Shown: piece after piece, positions 16,883 to 26,000 of the stretch
How the letters are laid out: every line of letters begins with the position of its first letter
Numbering within the stretch: position 1 is the stretch's first letter
Assembly: GCF_000718095.1 (NCBI RefSeq)
Contig: NZ_JOEI01000002.1
Span: forward strand, 399,253 to 463,252
Length of the DNA stretch: 64,000 bases
From: Streptomyces scopuliridis RB72
GTDB taxonomy: Bacteria > Actinomycetota > Actinomycetes > Streptomycetales > Streptomycetaceae
Direction of reading: 5' to 3'
Notes under the pieces: model-generated
What the model saw: only the letters and a program-made list of their open reading frames with translations
What the model was told of the DNA's origin: nothing
Databases searched by the model: none
Made by a program: the position numbers and the translations under genes

Positions 16883-18397
16883 TTGACCTCAGTCGACACC
16901 AAGAACACGCGAGCCGCGCAAGCCGTCACACCGCCGCCGCCACCGCCCGCCGAGATCACCTACACGGGGGAATACTCCGTGAACCCACTCGGTGAAGTCT
17001 CCTTCCGCAAGCTGTGTGCCCAGCTTCCGTCGGTCCTGCGCCGCATCACCCGGATGTCCTGGGACATCGATCGCCGGGCCGTACTGCTGCTCGTGGCCTG
17101 CCAGTTGGTCACCGGCGTGGCCGCGGCGGTGCTGCTGACCGCCACCGCCGGGGCGATGCGTCCCATCCTGGCCGGCGGCGCCATCACGGACCGGCTGCAC
17201 CAGGCCCTGCCGGCCCTGCTCCTCGTGGCCGGGGCGGCCGCCCTCACCCGCGCCGCCGGCGCCCTCGCCACGTACGCGTCGCGGCGGATCACACCCAAGC
17301 TCACGACCGCGACGGACACCGCCCTCGTGGAGGCGGTCTGCCGGGTCGAAGCGGCGGCCTACGCGGTGGACGGGTTCGCCGACCGGCAGGAGGCCGCGGA
17401 GATGGGCGTGCTCCGCACCCATGTGATGGTCACCGACGCACAACGCTTCATGTCGGCGCTGATCAGGATGGTCACGGCGGGCGGTGTGCTGTCGGTCCTG
17501 AACGTACTGATGCTGCCGCTGCTTCTCCTCGCGGTGCTCCCGGCCGGCATCGGAGCGGTGCTCACCGCCCGCGTCGACTACGAGATCCACTACGCGAACA
17601 TCGCCGACCGCAACGTACGGGGCATGATGCGGTGGTGGTCGACAACGCCCAAGTACGGCGACGAGGTCCGTGCCAACGGCATGACCGACTACCTGCTGTA
17701 CTGGTACCGGTCCCTGTCGCAACGCGTCGACCGGCGCACACTCGCCGCGGCTCCACGGACGCTGCGCATCGCGTTGGTGTCGTCGTTCACCGGCGGAGTG
17801 TTCCTCGTCGCCACCTGGGCGGCCCTCGCCTGGCTGGCCGTGACGGGCCGGGTCGCGCTCGCCATCGCCGCCACCGCGGTCGTCGCCGTGCAGACCACGC
17901 TGGCCGCGCTGTCGCAGGTCATTGTGAACGGGGCCGCGGTGTTCCATACGAGCCTCTACCTGAGCGACATGCAGGCGTTCCTCGACGACGCCGGCGAACG
18001 GGCGCCCCAGCGCGGCGAACTGGCCGTGAGCGCACCGGTGGAGGAGATCCGGCTGACAGAGGTCACCTACCAGTACCCGGGGAAGGACAGGCCGGCCGTC
18101 GACGGTGTCTCCCTCACCCTGCGACGTGGGGAGATCGTCGCGATCGTCGGGGTGAACGGCTCGGGCAAGTCCACTCTCACCCGTCTCATCACCGGCATCT
18201 ACCTCGCCGACAACGGCCGGGTGACCTGGAACGGCGCGGATACCGCAAGCGGCATCGCTCCTGGGCAACACCAGCCCCAAGAGCAACCGCCGGGCACTGG
18301 ACGTGGCCGTGGCATCCTCAGGGACCGAGACCCTGCTCACGGTCCTGCCCGCGTTGGCGCAGGCCCTGGACCGCCACCCCGTCCCGATCGACTATGA
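16883..18397 (+). pseudogene. ABC exporter (membrane-ATPase fusion), truncated inside the nucleotide-binding domain
   Basis: Remnant of an ABC exporter half-transporter of the peptide/lantibiotic type. TTG 16883 is the likely start (GAAGGAG five bases upstream; a GTG at 16877 lies inside that site). An N-terminal tail with a Pro run leads into ITYTGEYSVNPLGEVSF, typical of actinobacterial members. Six hydrophobic segments span about residues 65-330. The ATPase begins at IRLTEVTYQYPG, with Walker A GVNGSGKST near residue 421. Similarity stops at VTWNGADTA (about base 18250): no Q-loop, signature, Walker B or H-loop follows. The frame runs on to 18397 through unrelated DNA, so the product cannot hydrolyse ATP as a normal cassette. 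The break joins the mobile-element remnant that follows. Confidence 0.8.
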
Positions 18398-19538
18398 CCG
18401 CCGCCGCAGACTCTTCAGCCCCGACAGCGTCCACTTCGATCACATCGCCTACCAGGCGCTCTGCCGACGCCACGGCTGGCGGATGCAGGCTCCCGTCCAG
18501 ATCAAGCGCCTGCACTGGCACCTGGCACGACTCCTGCTGGGCGCAGATCCCGGAGCCGCCTCACGCACACCCGCCGGACACCTGGCTTTCCACTATCGGC
18601 TCCACCCCGACCTGCATGAGCTCCTGCGCGATCAGGCAGCCGCGAATCTGAGAGCCCACGGCATCGACGAGCCCGTGACCTGGGATCCACCGCCAGACTG
18701 GATCACGGATCCCGTCCTTCCACCTGGTCCCGAGACGATCAAACGCAGCCAGCTCGCGCAGCATGCCGCGGACGGACCAGAGCCGGCCGAGCTCGGCCGC
18801 CTGCTCGGCCTGGACGACGCTCGTCTCCTCCTCGCGATCGAGACGTTCGGCACCACCGCACCGCAACCCCGCCAGCAGCGGCCGCCTGCCCCGGGTCGGC
18901 GCACCCCGCGGCAGGGAGCCCTGGCCCCGCAAAGCCTTCAACGGCTCTACCAGGAGCAGAAGTTGTTGCAGCACCAAATTGCCGAGCTGGCAGGATGCAG
19001 CATCAACACCGTCCGGCAGGCACTCGACGAAGCGGGCATCCAGATCCGCACACGCCGCCCAGTCGGCCACCTTGAGAAAACCATCTCCCGCGCCTGGCTG
19101 GAGAAGGAGTACCCCCACAAGGGACGCTCGTCGCCCGACATCGCGCGCGAACTGGGCGTCGGCAAGAACGATGTGATGCGGCTGGTGAACAAGTGGGGCA
19201 TCCCCCGACACCCCACCAGTCAGTTCACCAATCCTTTTGCATCACTCGACACCGAGCTGTCGCCCGCGATGCACGCCGTCAGCCGGACGAAGAACTGCGT
19301 CCAGCGCCTACGGCACCTCACCGTGACCTCCAGACACAGCACTCTCCAGGACGCCGCTGACGAACTCAGCGTCACCTGGAGCACTCTCAAATACCAACTG
19401 AAGCGGATCGAGGAAACGGCGGGCTTCACCATCATCGACATCCGACGGTCCCGGCCCCTCACCATCACGGAAGACGGACGTCGCTTCCTCGACGAAGCCA
19501 TGCATCTCCTCTCCCTGCTCGATAACCGCGCAGCGTGA
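18255..19538 (+). pseudogene. Multi-HTH DNA-binding protein, N-terminally truncated (possibly TniQ-like transposon protein)
   Basis: Reading frame of about 428 codons whose upstream part is missing. It is open back into the broken ABC gene, and the first plausible internal start is GTG 18303. It contains helix-turn-helix units at HQIAELAGCSINTVRQALDE and SPDIARELGVGKNDVMRLVN. The C-terminal unit is LysR-like: TLQDAADELSVTWSTLKYQL, then a strand ending TITEDGRRFLDEA. The layout recalls large TniQ-type target-selection proteins of actinobacterial Tn7/Tn5053-like elements, but no zinc-finger N-domain remains, so this is a tentative label. Base composition looks less GC-biased at third positions than in flanking genes, in keeping with transfer. 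No matching transposase is in the window. Confidence 0.5.
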
Positions 19539-19654
19539 CCGCTGCACACCGCCAGGAGCAGGAGGATGCCCAATTCCAGACGATGCGATCAGTGCGCACT
19601 GCTCTCGGACCACGAGAGTCTGGACTGGGTCTCCCGTCTGATGCGGACAGCAGG

Positions 19655-20308
19655 TCAGTTCGTCACAGCCGATGAGGGGACGCGAGGGACTGCGGAGTTG
19701 GGGTCGAAGCCTTCGAACGCCAGTCCAATGACGAAGCCCGCCACCTCCTCCAGCTGGAGGACGCGATCCAGCGCCCCAAGAATCGCTGGCGTCCCGCCGA
19801 CATCGCGCACCAACTCGCCGACGACATGCAGTGCCGCAGAATCGTCGCCGCACATCGCCACAGTCACGCCGGACCGGCCACTCTCGGGAGAGCTCGTCCA
19901 CTGGTCAGCGGGAAAGAGATGGAATGCCTTGACAACATGAGCTCCCGGAGCAAGTCCGGCGATCCGCCTCGCCATCGACTCGCCGTGCTCGGTGAGCAGA
20001 ACGCCGACACCATGCGCGACAGCGTTCGTGGGATCGATCAACGGCATCCCCTCAAGCACGCCGTCGGACGCGCCCACCAAGCCCAGCATGTCCTCGACGC
20101 CGTCCCAGGACACGGCGAGGAGCACCGCATCACGCCCGATGACCGCCTCACGCGGCGCGACGGCGAGCACTCCGTGCCCCAACCGCTCAGCAAGCTTCTC
20201 CGCCTTGACCTGCGACCGCCCGCCGATCGCCACCTCGTGCCCTGCGCGTGACCAGCCCTCACCCAAGGCCGCCGCCAGCGTCCCTGTTCCCAGGATCCCG
20301 ATGCGCAT
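19655..20308 (-). CDS. NADPH-dependent F420 reductase-like oxidoreductase
   Basis: Cytoplasmic oxidoreductase of 217 residues with one Rossmann fold. The N-terminal GILGTGTLAAALGEGWSRAGH nucleotide motif is followed by IGGRS, where the basic/polar residues suit the NADP phosphate. DAVLLAVSWDGVEDML, LIDPTNAV and VVKAFHLFPADQW complete the pattern of F420H2:NADP+ oxidoreductases and related reductases. It usually passes hydride between NADPH and F420 or a quinone-like substrate; the actual acceptor is unclear. It is transcribed away from the HxlR gene at 20394, and the operator between them implies control by that regulator. Confidence 0.85.
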   Translation of the reverse strand: MRIGILGTGTLAAALGEGWSRAGHEVAIGGRSQVKAEKLAERLGHGVLAVAPREAVIGRDAVLLAVSWDGVEDMLGLVGASDGVLEGMPLIDPTNAVAHGVGVLLTEHGESMARRIAGLAPGAHVVKAFHLFPADQWTSSPESGRSGVTVAMCGDDSAALHVVGELVRDVGGTPAILGALDRVLQLEEVAGFVIGLAFEGFDPNSAVPRVPSSAVTN

Positions 20309-20360
20309 CGTCGCTTCCTCTCAAGTGGCAGTCAGATTGGGCAGTCACATTAGGGAAGGT

Positions 20361-20384
20361 GTTACGCACCGAACGGTGCGCAAC
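20361..20384. promoter_or_regulatory. Inverted-repeat operator between reductase and HxlR gene
   Basis: GTTACGCACC and GGTGCGCAAC form a nine-of-ten paired inverted repeat around a GAAC centre, midway in the 85-bp divergent promoter region. The position and symmetry suit a dimeric HxlR regulator controlling both directions. Confidence 0.65.
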
Positions 20385-20393
20385 GACCACGCG

Positions 20394-20825
20394 ATGATGG
20401 GCGACGAGATGACTGATCACGAATGCCACTGCTACGAGTTGGTCGCTGACTGCCGTCTGCGCGCGGCCACCGATCTCTTCGCCCACACATGGGATCCCGT
20501 TGTGCTGGCGGCTCTTCGCACGGGCCCGCGTCGACGCCGCGAGCTGCGCGCCACGATCGGCGGCATCAGCGACAAGGTCCTGACCGACACCCTGCATCGT
20601 TTGCTCTCCAGCGGCCTGGTCGACCGCCACGCACACGCCGAAGCGCCACCTCGCGTCGAATACAGCCTCACAAGCCTGGGGCAGAGCCTCGTCGAGGGTC
20701 CCATGATGGCGCTCGGACGCTGGGCAATCGAGCACGGTGACGAGCTTCTCGAAGCCCAGGAGAACGCGGCACGGAGACCATCCGACTCGGCGGCGCCCCC
20801 GTCAGAGACGCAACGAGCCGGATGA
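20394..20825 (+). CDS. HxlR family transcriptional regulator
   Basis: Winged-helix regulator of about 143 residues; three in-frame ATGs lie at 20394, 20397 and 20409 without a decisive Shine-Dalgarno. The HxlR signature is clear: CRLRAATDLFAHTWDPVVLAALRTGPRRRRELRATIGGISDKVLTDTLHRLLSSGLV, then the wing with PPRVEYSLTSLGQSL and a C-terminal dimerisation helix. Cys residues near the N-terminus (HECHCYELVADC) are positioned like the redox- or electrophile-sensing Cys of YodB/HypR/QorR relatives. It probably represses the divergent reductase in the absence of an oxidant or aldehyde signal, which is inferred from family and context. Confidence 0.88.
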   Translation: MMGDEMTDHECHCYELVADCRLRAATDLFAHTWDPVVLAALRTGPRRRRELRATIGGISDKVLTDTLHRLLSSGLVDRHAHAEAPPRVEYSLTSLGQSLVEGPMMALGRWAIEHGDELLEAQENAARRPSDSAAPPSETQRAG

Positions 20826-20909
20826 ATACCCTCTGGCAAGCCTTTCTGGCGTTCCCACAGGTCACGCCAACACGAGGCACTGCTTGACCTACTCCACAAC
20901 GAGCACGTC

Positions 20910-21815
20910 ATGGAAACCCAGTTGCCCGATCCGAACGCCGCTGACAATGTCCCGGCCATGCCTACCTTCTCCGCGCACGACGGGACCAAGCTCGCCTATC
21001 ACGTGTTCGGAGACGGCCCTCCGGTGGTCTGCCTCCCCGGAGGCCCGACGGATTCCGCTTACCTCGGCGACCTCGGCGGCCTCTCCGCCCACCGGCAGCT
21101 GATCAGGCTGGACCTCCGGGGCACCGGCCAGTCCGCGACACCACAGGACACCGCCTCCTGCCGCTGCGACCGGCTCGTCGACGACGTCGAGGCCCTGCGC
21201 GATCACCTTGGCCTCGCCCAGATGGATCTGCTCGCGCACTCCGCCGGCGCCAATCTGGCCACGCTCTACGTGAGCCGCCACCCCGAAAACGTCAGCAAGC
21301 TCGCGCTGATCACGCCAAGCGTCAGGGCTGTGGGCCTCACGATCACAGGAGACCTCCGGCTGAAGACCGCACAACTCCGCCGGAACGAACCGTGGTTCCC
21401 ACAGGCGTTCGCGGCCCTGGAAGCGATCGTGGCGGGCAAGGCCACCGCCGACAGCTGGAATGCCATCGCACCGTTCTCCTACGGCCGCTGGGACCAGGCG
21501 GCCCAGGCGCATCAGGCCGCCGGGGACGAGCGGATGAACCCGGAGATCGTCGCTGCCTTCGGCGCCGAAGGCGCTTTCACCCCGGACACCACCCGCACCG
21601 CACTCGCCCAGTTCACCCCGCCGGTCCTCCTCCTGGCCGGTGAAGCCGACCTCGGAGCCCCTCCCCACACCATGGCCGAGTTCGCGGACCTCTTCCCGAA
21701 CGCCGAACTCGTCGTCCAGCCCGGCGCCGGACACTACCCGTGGCTCGACGACGCCGACCAGTTCGTGGCGACCACCGCAGCTTTCCTGGGACACATCACC
21801 GCCCCGTCGTCATAA
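20910..21815 (+). CDS. Alpha/beta-fold hydrolase
   Basis: Cytoplasmic hydrolase of about 301 residues; an alternative start is Met17 (base 20958), which would begin at the first conserved strand. The order fits the fold: oxyanion segment CLPGGPTDS, LDLRGTGQS, nucleophile elbow LLAHSAGANL with Ser111, acid loop VLLLAGEADLGAP and His in PGAGHYPWLDD. The elbow reads A-H-S-A-G instead of the usual G-x-S-x-G. The closest class is proline iminopeptidase/epoxide-hydrolase-like esterases. Substrate unknown. It follows the HxlR gene by 84 bp and may share its regulation. Confidence 0.82.
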   Translation: METQLPDPNAADNVPAMPTFSAHDGTKLAYHVFGDGPPVVCLPGGPTDSAYLGDLGGLSAHRQLIRLDLRGTGQSATPQDTASCRCDRLVDDVEALRDHLGLAQMDLLAHSAGANLATLYVSRHPENVSKLALITPSVRAVGLTITGDLRLKTAQLRRNEPWFPQAFAALEAIVAGKATADSWNAIAPFSYGRWDQAAQAHQAAGDERMNPEIVAAFGAEGAFTPDTTRTALAQFTPPVLLLAGEADLGAPPHTMAEFADLFPNAELVVQPGAGHYPWLDDADQFVATTAAFLGHITAPSS

Positions 21816-22348
21816 CCCCAGCCGTGGACGTTCCCCGGACGAAACCACGTGGCACAACGGAAAGTAACCGCCCTCGCCGACCACCAGGCACCGGATTGCT
21901 CACCATGCACCGACGCGGCCAGTGCTCACGACATCCGGATTCCGGCGTTTCCGCAGGGCCCAGTGCTAACGATCAAGGGGAACCTACACCCCGCCCCCAC
22001 CACAGCGGGGGCGGGGCACCGGCACGGCGCGGCGGCCGGCCGACGCCCGCGCGCCGGCCCGCGACCAGCCGCTCAGCAGCAGGGCGACGACGAGGGCGAT
22101 ACCGAACGCGAGGCGCGGGTCCATGAGGCCCCTGGCGCTGACGCTGCTGATACCGCTGTCGGCCTGGTGGCTGACGCTGCACACGGCCACGGCCACGGCC
22201 GCGGCGGTCGATCTGGCGGGCCTCGGCGGCCTGCGGTCGTGCCGGGCGTCGCCGGGCAGGCGGGACTTTGAAGACAGGCCCGAGGTCCGCCGTCTTCGGT
22301 CTTACGACCTACAGCGGCGGTACTTGAGTACAGGACGGGCTTCTCCCG
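21816..22348. other. Intergenic stretch with a strong hairpin, no confident gene
   Basis: Between the hydrolase and the BPL-N gene there is no reading frame with recognisable similarity. Two short hydrophobic frames cross in opposite directions near 22123 (rejected below). The clearest structure is the perfect CCCCGCCCCC/GGGGGCGGGG hairpin at 21989-22016. AT content rises between about 22260 and 22345. The segment may be the degraded right flank of the disturbed region that starts at 18250. Confidence 0.5.
21989..22016. terminator. Perfect 10-bp GC hairpin
   Basis: CCCCGCCCCC at 21989-21998 pairs with GGGGGCGGGG at 22007-22016 around an 8-base loop. It lies 174 bp after the hydrolase stop. 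There is no U tract on either strand. It is a likely factor-independent terminator or barrier between the hydrolase and the convergent synthetase operon. Confidence 0.55.
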
Positions 22349-23020
22349 TCATTGCCTCGCCATCACCTCGTTCACCAGGTCGAGAGCGAGGTCGCGCGTG
22401 TGGTGCACCGGGAGGTGGACATCGGTGTACCACTCCTCGGTGGCCTCGGGGTGCGGTCCCACGACCCCGACGCGGCCCGCGCCGAACGGTGCGACGAGCG
22501 CGGCGACCGTGCCATTGGGGTAGGTGGCCAGGACCGTGGCGTCCGCGCCGTTGTCGAGGAGGAAGAGGGGTCCGTCCTGGAAGAAGAGGGTGCGTGGCCG
22601 GCCGCGCCATCGCACCTCGACCAGTGTGTCGTTGTCGTCGTGGACCGTTGAGCCGGCCGAGGAGTTGTACTGGTCGGTGTCGCCCGGCAGCAGAGCGAAC
22701 CCCGGGGTGGCCCCGGCCAGATAGCCGCCGAGGCAGAAGCCCAGATAACACCCCCCGCCCCGGACGTACGCACGGACGGCGCCGCGCTGTCGCTCCAGTT
22801 GCCGGTAGCCGTGCGACAACGTCCCGCCGCCCGGCTGCGCGTACACCCGCGCGCGGGCCAACGACTCTGCCGACAGGGGCAGTTCCTCGTCCGGACCGGT
22901 GTAGCGGACATCCAGGCCCCAGGGGCCGGCGGCGAGCAGCACGGCCACGGCCTCCGGGCAGCCGGGCCTGGCGGCGGGCCCTCGGTAGACGAGGGCCCGG
23001 TCCGGTCCGGCGGGTGTCAT
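22349..23020 (-). CDS. BPL-N domain protein (glutamine amidotransferase-like)
   Basis: Protein of 223 residues resembling the N-terminal, class I amidotransferase-like domain of eukaryotic biotin-protein ligases, found free-standing in bacteria. It shows PGGG (about 63-66), nucleophile-elbow GFCLGG with Cys96 and GPHPEA with His190-Glu192, which could form a Cys-His-Glu triad. The ATG overlaps the stop of the large synthetase by 4 bp (ATGA), so it is translationally coupled and should serve the same pathway. It might release, trim or amidate the synthetase product, but no activity is established for this family and this is inference. Confidence 0.82.
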   Translation of the reverse strand: MTPAGPDRALVYRGPAARPGCPEAVAVLLAAGPWGLDVRYTGPDEELPLSAESLARARVYAQPGGGTLSHGYRQLERQRGAVRAYVRGGGCYLGFCLGGYLAGATPGFALLPGDTDQYNSSAGSTVHDDNDTLVEVRWRGRPRTLFFQDGPLFLLDNGADATVLATYPNGTVAALVAPFGAGRVGVVGPHPEATEEWYTDVHLPVHHTRDLALDLVNEVMARQ

Positions 23021-26000
23021 GAGCCTCGCGTCCGGGCATCGAAAGCCGGGATGTCGAAAGCCCGGACATGCGGAGCCGGGGCGTCGCGGGCCGGGGCGTC
23101 GCTTTCCGGGGCGTCGCTTTCCGGGACGGGGCGCCTCTCGACAACGCCTTCGGCGGGGATACCGCGCCAGCTCGTGCCCGGTGTGAGGTGCTCGCCCTTC
23201 ATCAGCAGCGACAGCGCGCCGAGCTGGACGTCCTCGCCGACGACGGAGTCGTACAGCACGACCGCGCGGGTGCCGACGCTCGCCCCGTCCTCGACCGTGA
23301 CCAGCGACATCTTCATGACGCGGTCCTCGAACAGATGCGTTTGCAGCGATACGCGCAGACCGACCGCGGCGTTGTCCCCGATGTCCACGAGGTCGAACTC
23401 CGTGAGGAAGGTCGTGCCGATCCAGGTGCCTCGTCCGATGCGCGCCCCGAACCGCCGCAGGATCACCGGCAGATACGGCGTTCCGATCAGGAAGCCCACC
23501 CCGGCCGGCACCGCCGCCGCCTCGAAGAGGCCGGTGACGAACTCGGTGCGGCGTACGAACAGACTCCACAGCGGTTCGACCCGGGGCCGGTAGACCCCGA
23601 TCACCACCCGCTTGACCGCCGCGCAGTACGAGATCACCATGAGGCTCGCGATCATCACGAGGACCGGCGCCAGCAGCACGGGCACCAGCAGGCCGGGACG
23701 GCGGGTCAGCCAGGACAGCGCCAGCAGATACAGGTACGCGCTCACGGCCAGCACCGACGCGGGCATCGTGATGCGGAAGAACTCGATGCCCAGGCGTTGG
23801 AGTACGGCCCTGCGGGTCGGCCGGAAGGTCAGTTCCTCGGGGAACGATCCGCTGCTCTGGCGGACAGGCAGCCGGATCGCGGGCGAGCCCAGCCAGGTGG
23901 TGCCGTCGGGTACGTCACCCTGCGGCGGGACCGTACCCACTCCGACCAGGGACCCTGGTCCGGTGCGCGTTCCGGCGAGCAGGAGCGCGGAGTTGCCGAT
24001 GAACGCGCGCTCCCCGACCTCGGTGGGGCCGAACGCGACCTGCCCTGCCGCGAAGGTGGCACCACCGACATTGGCCAGGTCCGCGACGAAGCTGCCGTCG
24101 CGGAGGGTGAGCAGGCCCGGGTCGATGTGCGAGACGGTGGAAACCTCGGCGCCCCGGCCGATCCGCGCGCCGAGCAGCCTGAGCCAGGGCGCGGTGCAGA
24201 GGGTGGCGTACAGCGAGTTGGTGAAGGTGAGGCTGATCTCCAGCAGCTTGTCCGACACCCACTTGCGTACGCCGAGCGAGGAGCGCACCGGATGGATACC
24301 GACCGGCACTCTCCGCAGGATCAGCCGCTTGCCCACGGCGACCACACAGCAGACCGTGACCACGAACACCGGACCGGACAGCGCCGTGGCGACGACGCCG
24401 GCCGCGAGGCCCCAGGTCAGCGTCGCCCACCAGAACAGCGCGATCCCCGGCACAGTCATCGCCACTGCGGCGGTCTCCAGCAGCACCAGTCCGGCGAGCG
24501 CGGCGGCGAGATGGCGCGGCCGCCATCCGTCCGTACGACGCTGGGCGCGCATCATGGCCTCGACGCCGGGGGCGAGCGCGTCCACCGGGCGCGGCGGCGA
24601 TCCGGCCACGCGCGCGCCGGCGGGAATCGCCTCGTCCTGTCCGATGACGGACTGTTCGCCGAGGCCGGCCCCCGCTCCCATGCGTGCGCCGGGTTCGAGG
24701 ACCGCGTTGGCTCCTACGAAGGCGTGCGGCCCGATCTCGATCGGGGCGACCGTCACCCAGCCGTCCGCCACCCGCCACGGACTCACGGAGACGCCGTAGC
24801 CGATCGAGGTGTCCCCGCCGACGCGCAGCAGGGCGGGCAGCGTGATCGTGTGGGTGGCGATGGTGGTACGCGGTCCGATACGCGCGCCGAGCAGCCGTAG
24901 ATAGGCTGCCATCATGGGCGAACCGCTCAGCACCGGCAGCGGCCCGAAGCTCAGCAGCAGATGCACCACCCAGAGCCGTATGTAGACCGGGCCCCACAGC
25001 GGGTAGCGGCCCGGCCGGATGCCCGCCGACAGCGGGCGCACGAGAGCGACCGGTACGAGCCAGCGCACGACCAGATAGCTGAGATACACACCGAGCGTCG
25101 TCTGCGCCGACGTCCGGACCGAGATCCGGCCGCCGTGCCGGCTGTACACGTACGCCACCGGCAGGCTGAGCACGAGCAGCAGCAGGTAGATCACACCCGC
25201 CTGGGCCGCCCCCGCGCCCGCGATACGGCCGTTGGTGTGACGGATCGGCGCGGGGCGGGGTGGCGCGGACAGCTGCGTCGTGTTCTCCGTGGCGCTCAGC
25301 CGGGCCGCGAGACCGCGCACGGTCGGATACGCGTAGAGGTCGCGCAGCGCGGTGTTCGCGCCGATGTCCCGGCCGCGCAACACCGATACGACCCGGGCCG
25401 CAAGCAGCGAGTGGCCCCCGAGGTCGGTGAAGAAATCCGCCTCGGCCGACAGCGCCTCGGGCCCGATCCCGAGGACCTCCGCCCAGGCGTCCCGTACCCG
25501 CGTCTCCAGCGCGCCTTCGGCCGCGACCAGCCGGCCGCCGCCCACCAGCCGCCGGCCGGTGGGGGCGGGCAGCCGCTTACGGTCCACCTTGCCGCTGGCC
25601 ATGGCGGGAAGACCGGGGAGGATGTCCAGGAAGGACGGCACCATGTACGCGGGGAGTCTGCGCCACAGGCTTTCGTGCACCCGGGTGATCAGGGTGTCTT
25701 CCTCTTCCTCGCGGCCTGGTGCGCGCACCACGTAGGCGCACAGTTCACTGCTTCCCCCGCCACCGGCGCGGTCCGGAGGGGGCGTCAGGGCGGTGACCGC
25801 CTCGGCCACGCCGGGATCCTCCAGCAGGACGCTGTCGATCTCGCCGAGATCCACCCGGTATCCCCGGATCTTCACCTCGTCGTCGGCCCGGCCCAGGAAC
25901 TCGACCTCGCCGTCCCGGGTTATCCGGCCGAGGTCCCCGGTGCGGTAGAGCCGGCTGCCCCGGGGGGCCAGCGGGTGCTCGATGAACCGGTCGGCGGTCA

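Noticed and set aside
19566..19940. Plus-strand frame opposite the F420/NADP reductase end
   Set aside because: Most of it is antisense to a clear reductase; only about 85 bp are free and show no similarity.
21984..22196. Small hydrophobic minus-strand frame (MDPRLAFGIALVVALLLSGW) and a crossing plus-strand frame from 22123
   Set aside because: Both look superficially like membrane peptides, but neither has a convincing ribosome site or family match, they overlap each other, and the first ends in the 21989-22016 hairpin.
21849..22271. Plus-strand frame with start MAQRKVTALADHQAPDC
   Set aside because: The first 50 codons might be debris of an old gene, but the remainder is low-complexity Ala/Gly/Arg and crosses the hairpin; insufficient to call a gene.
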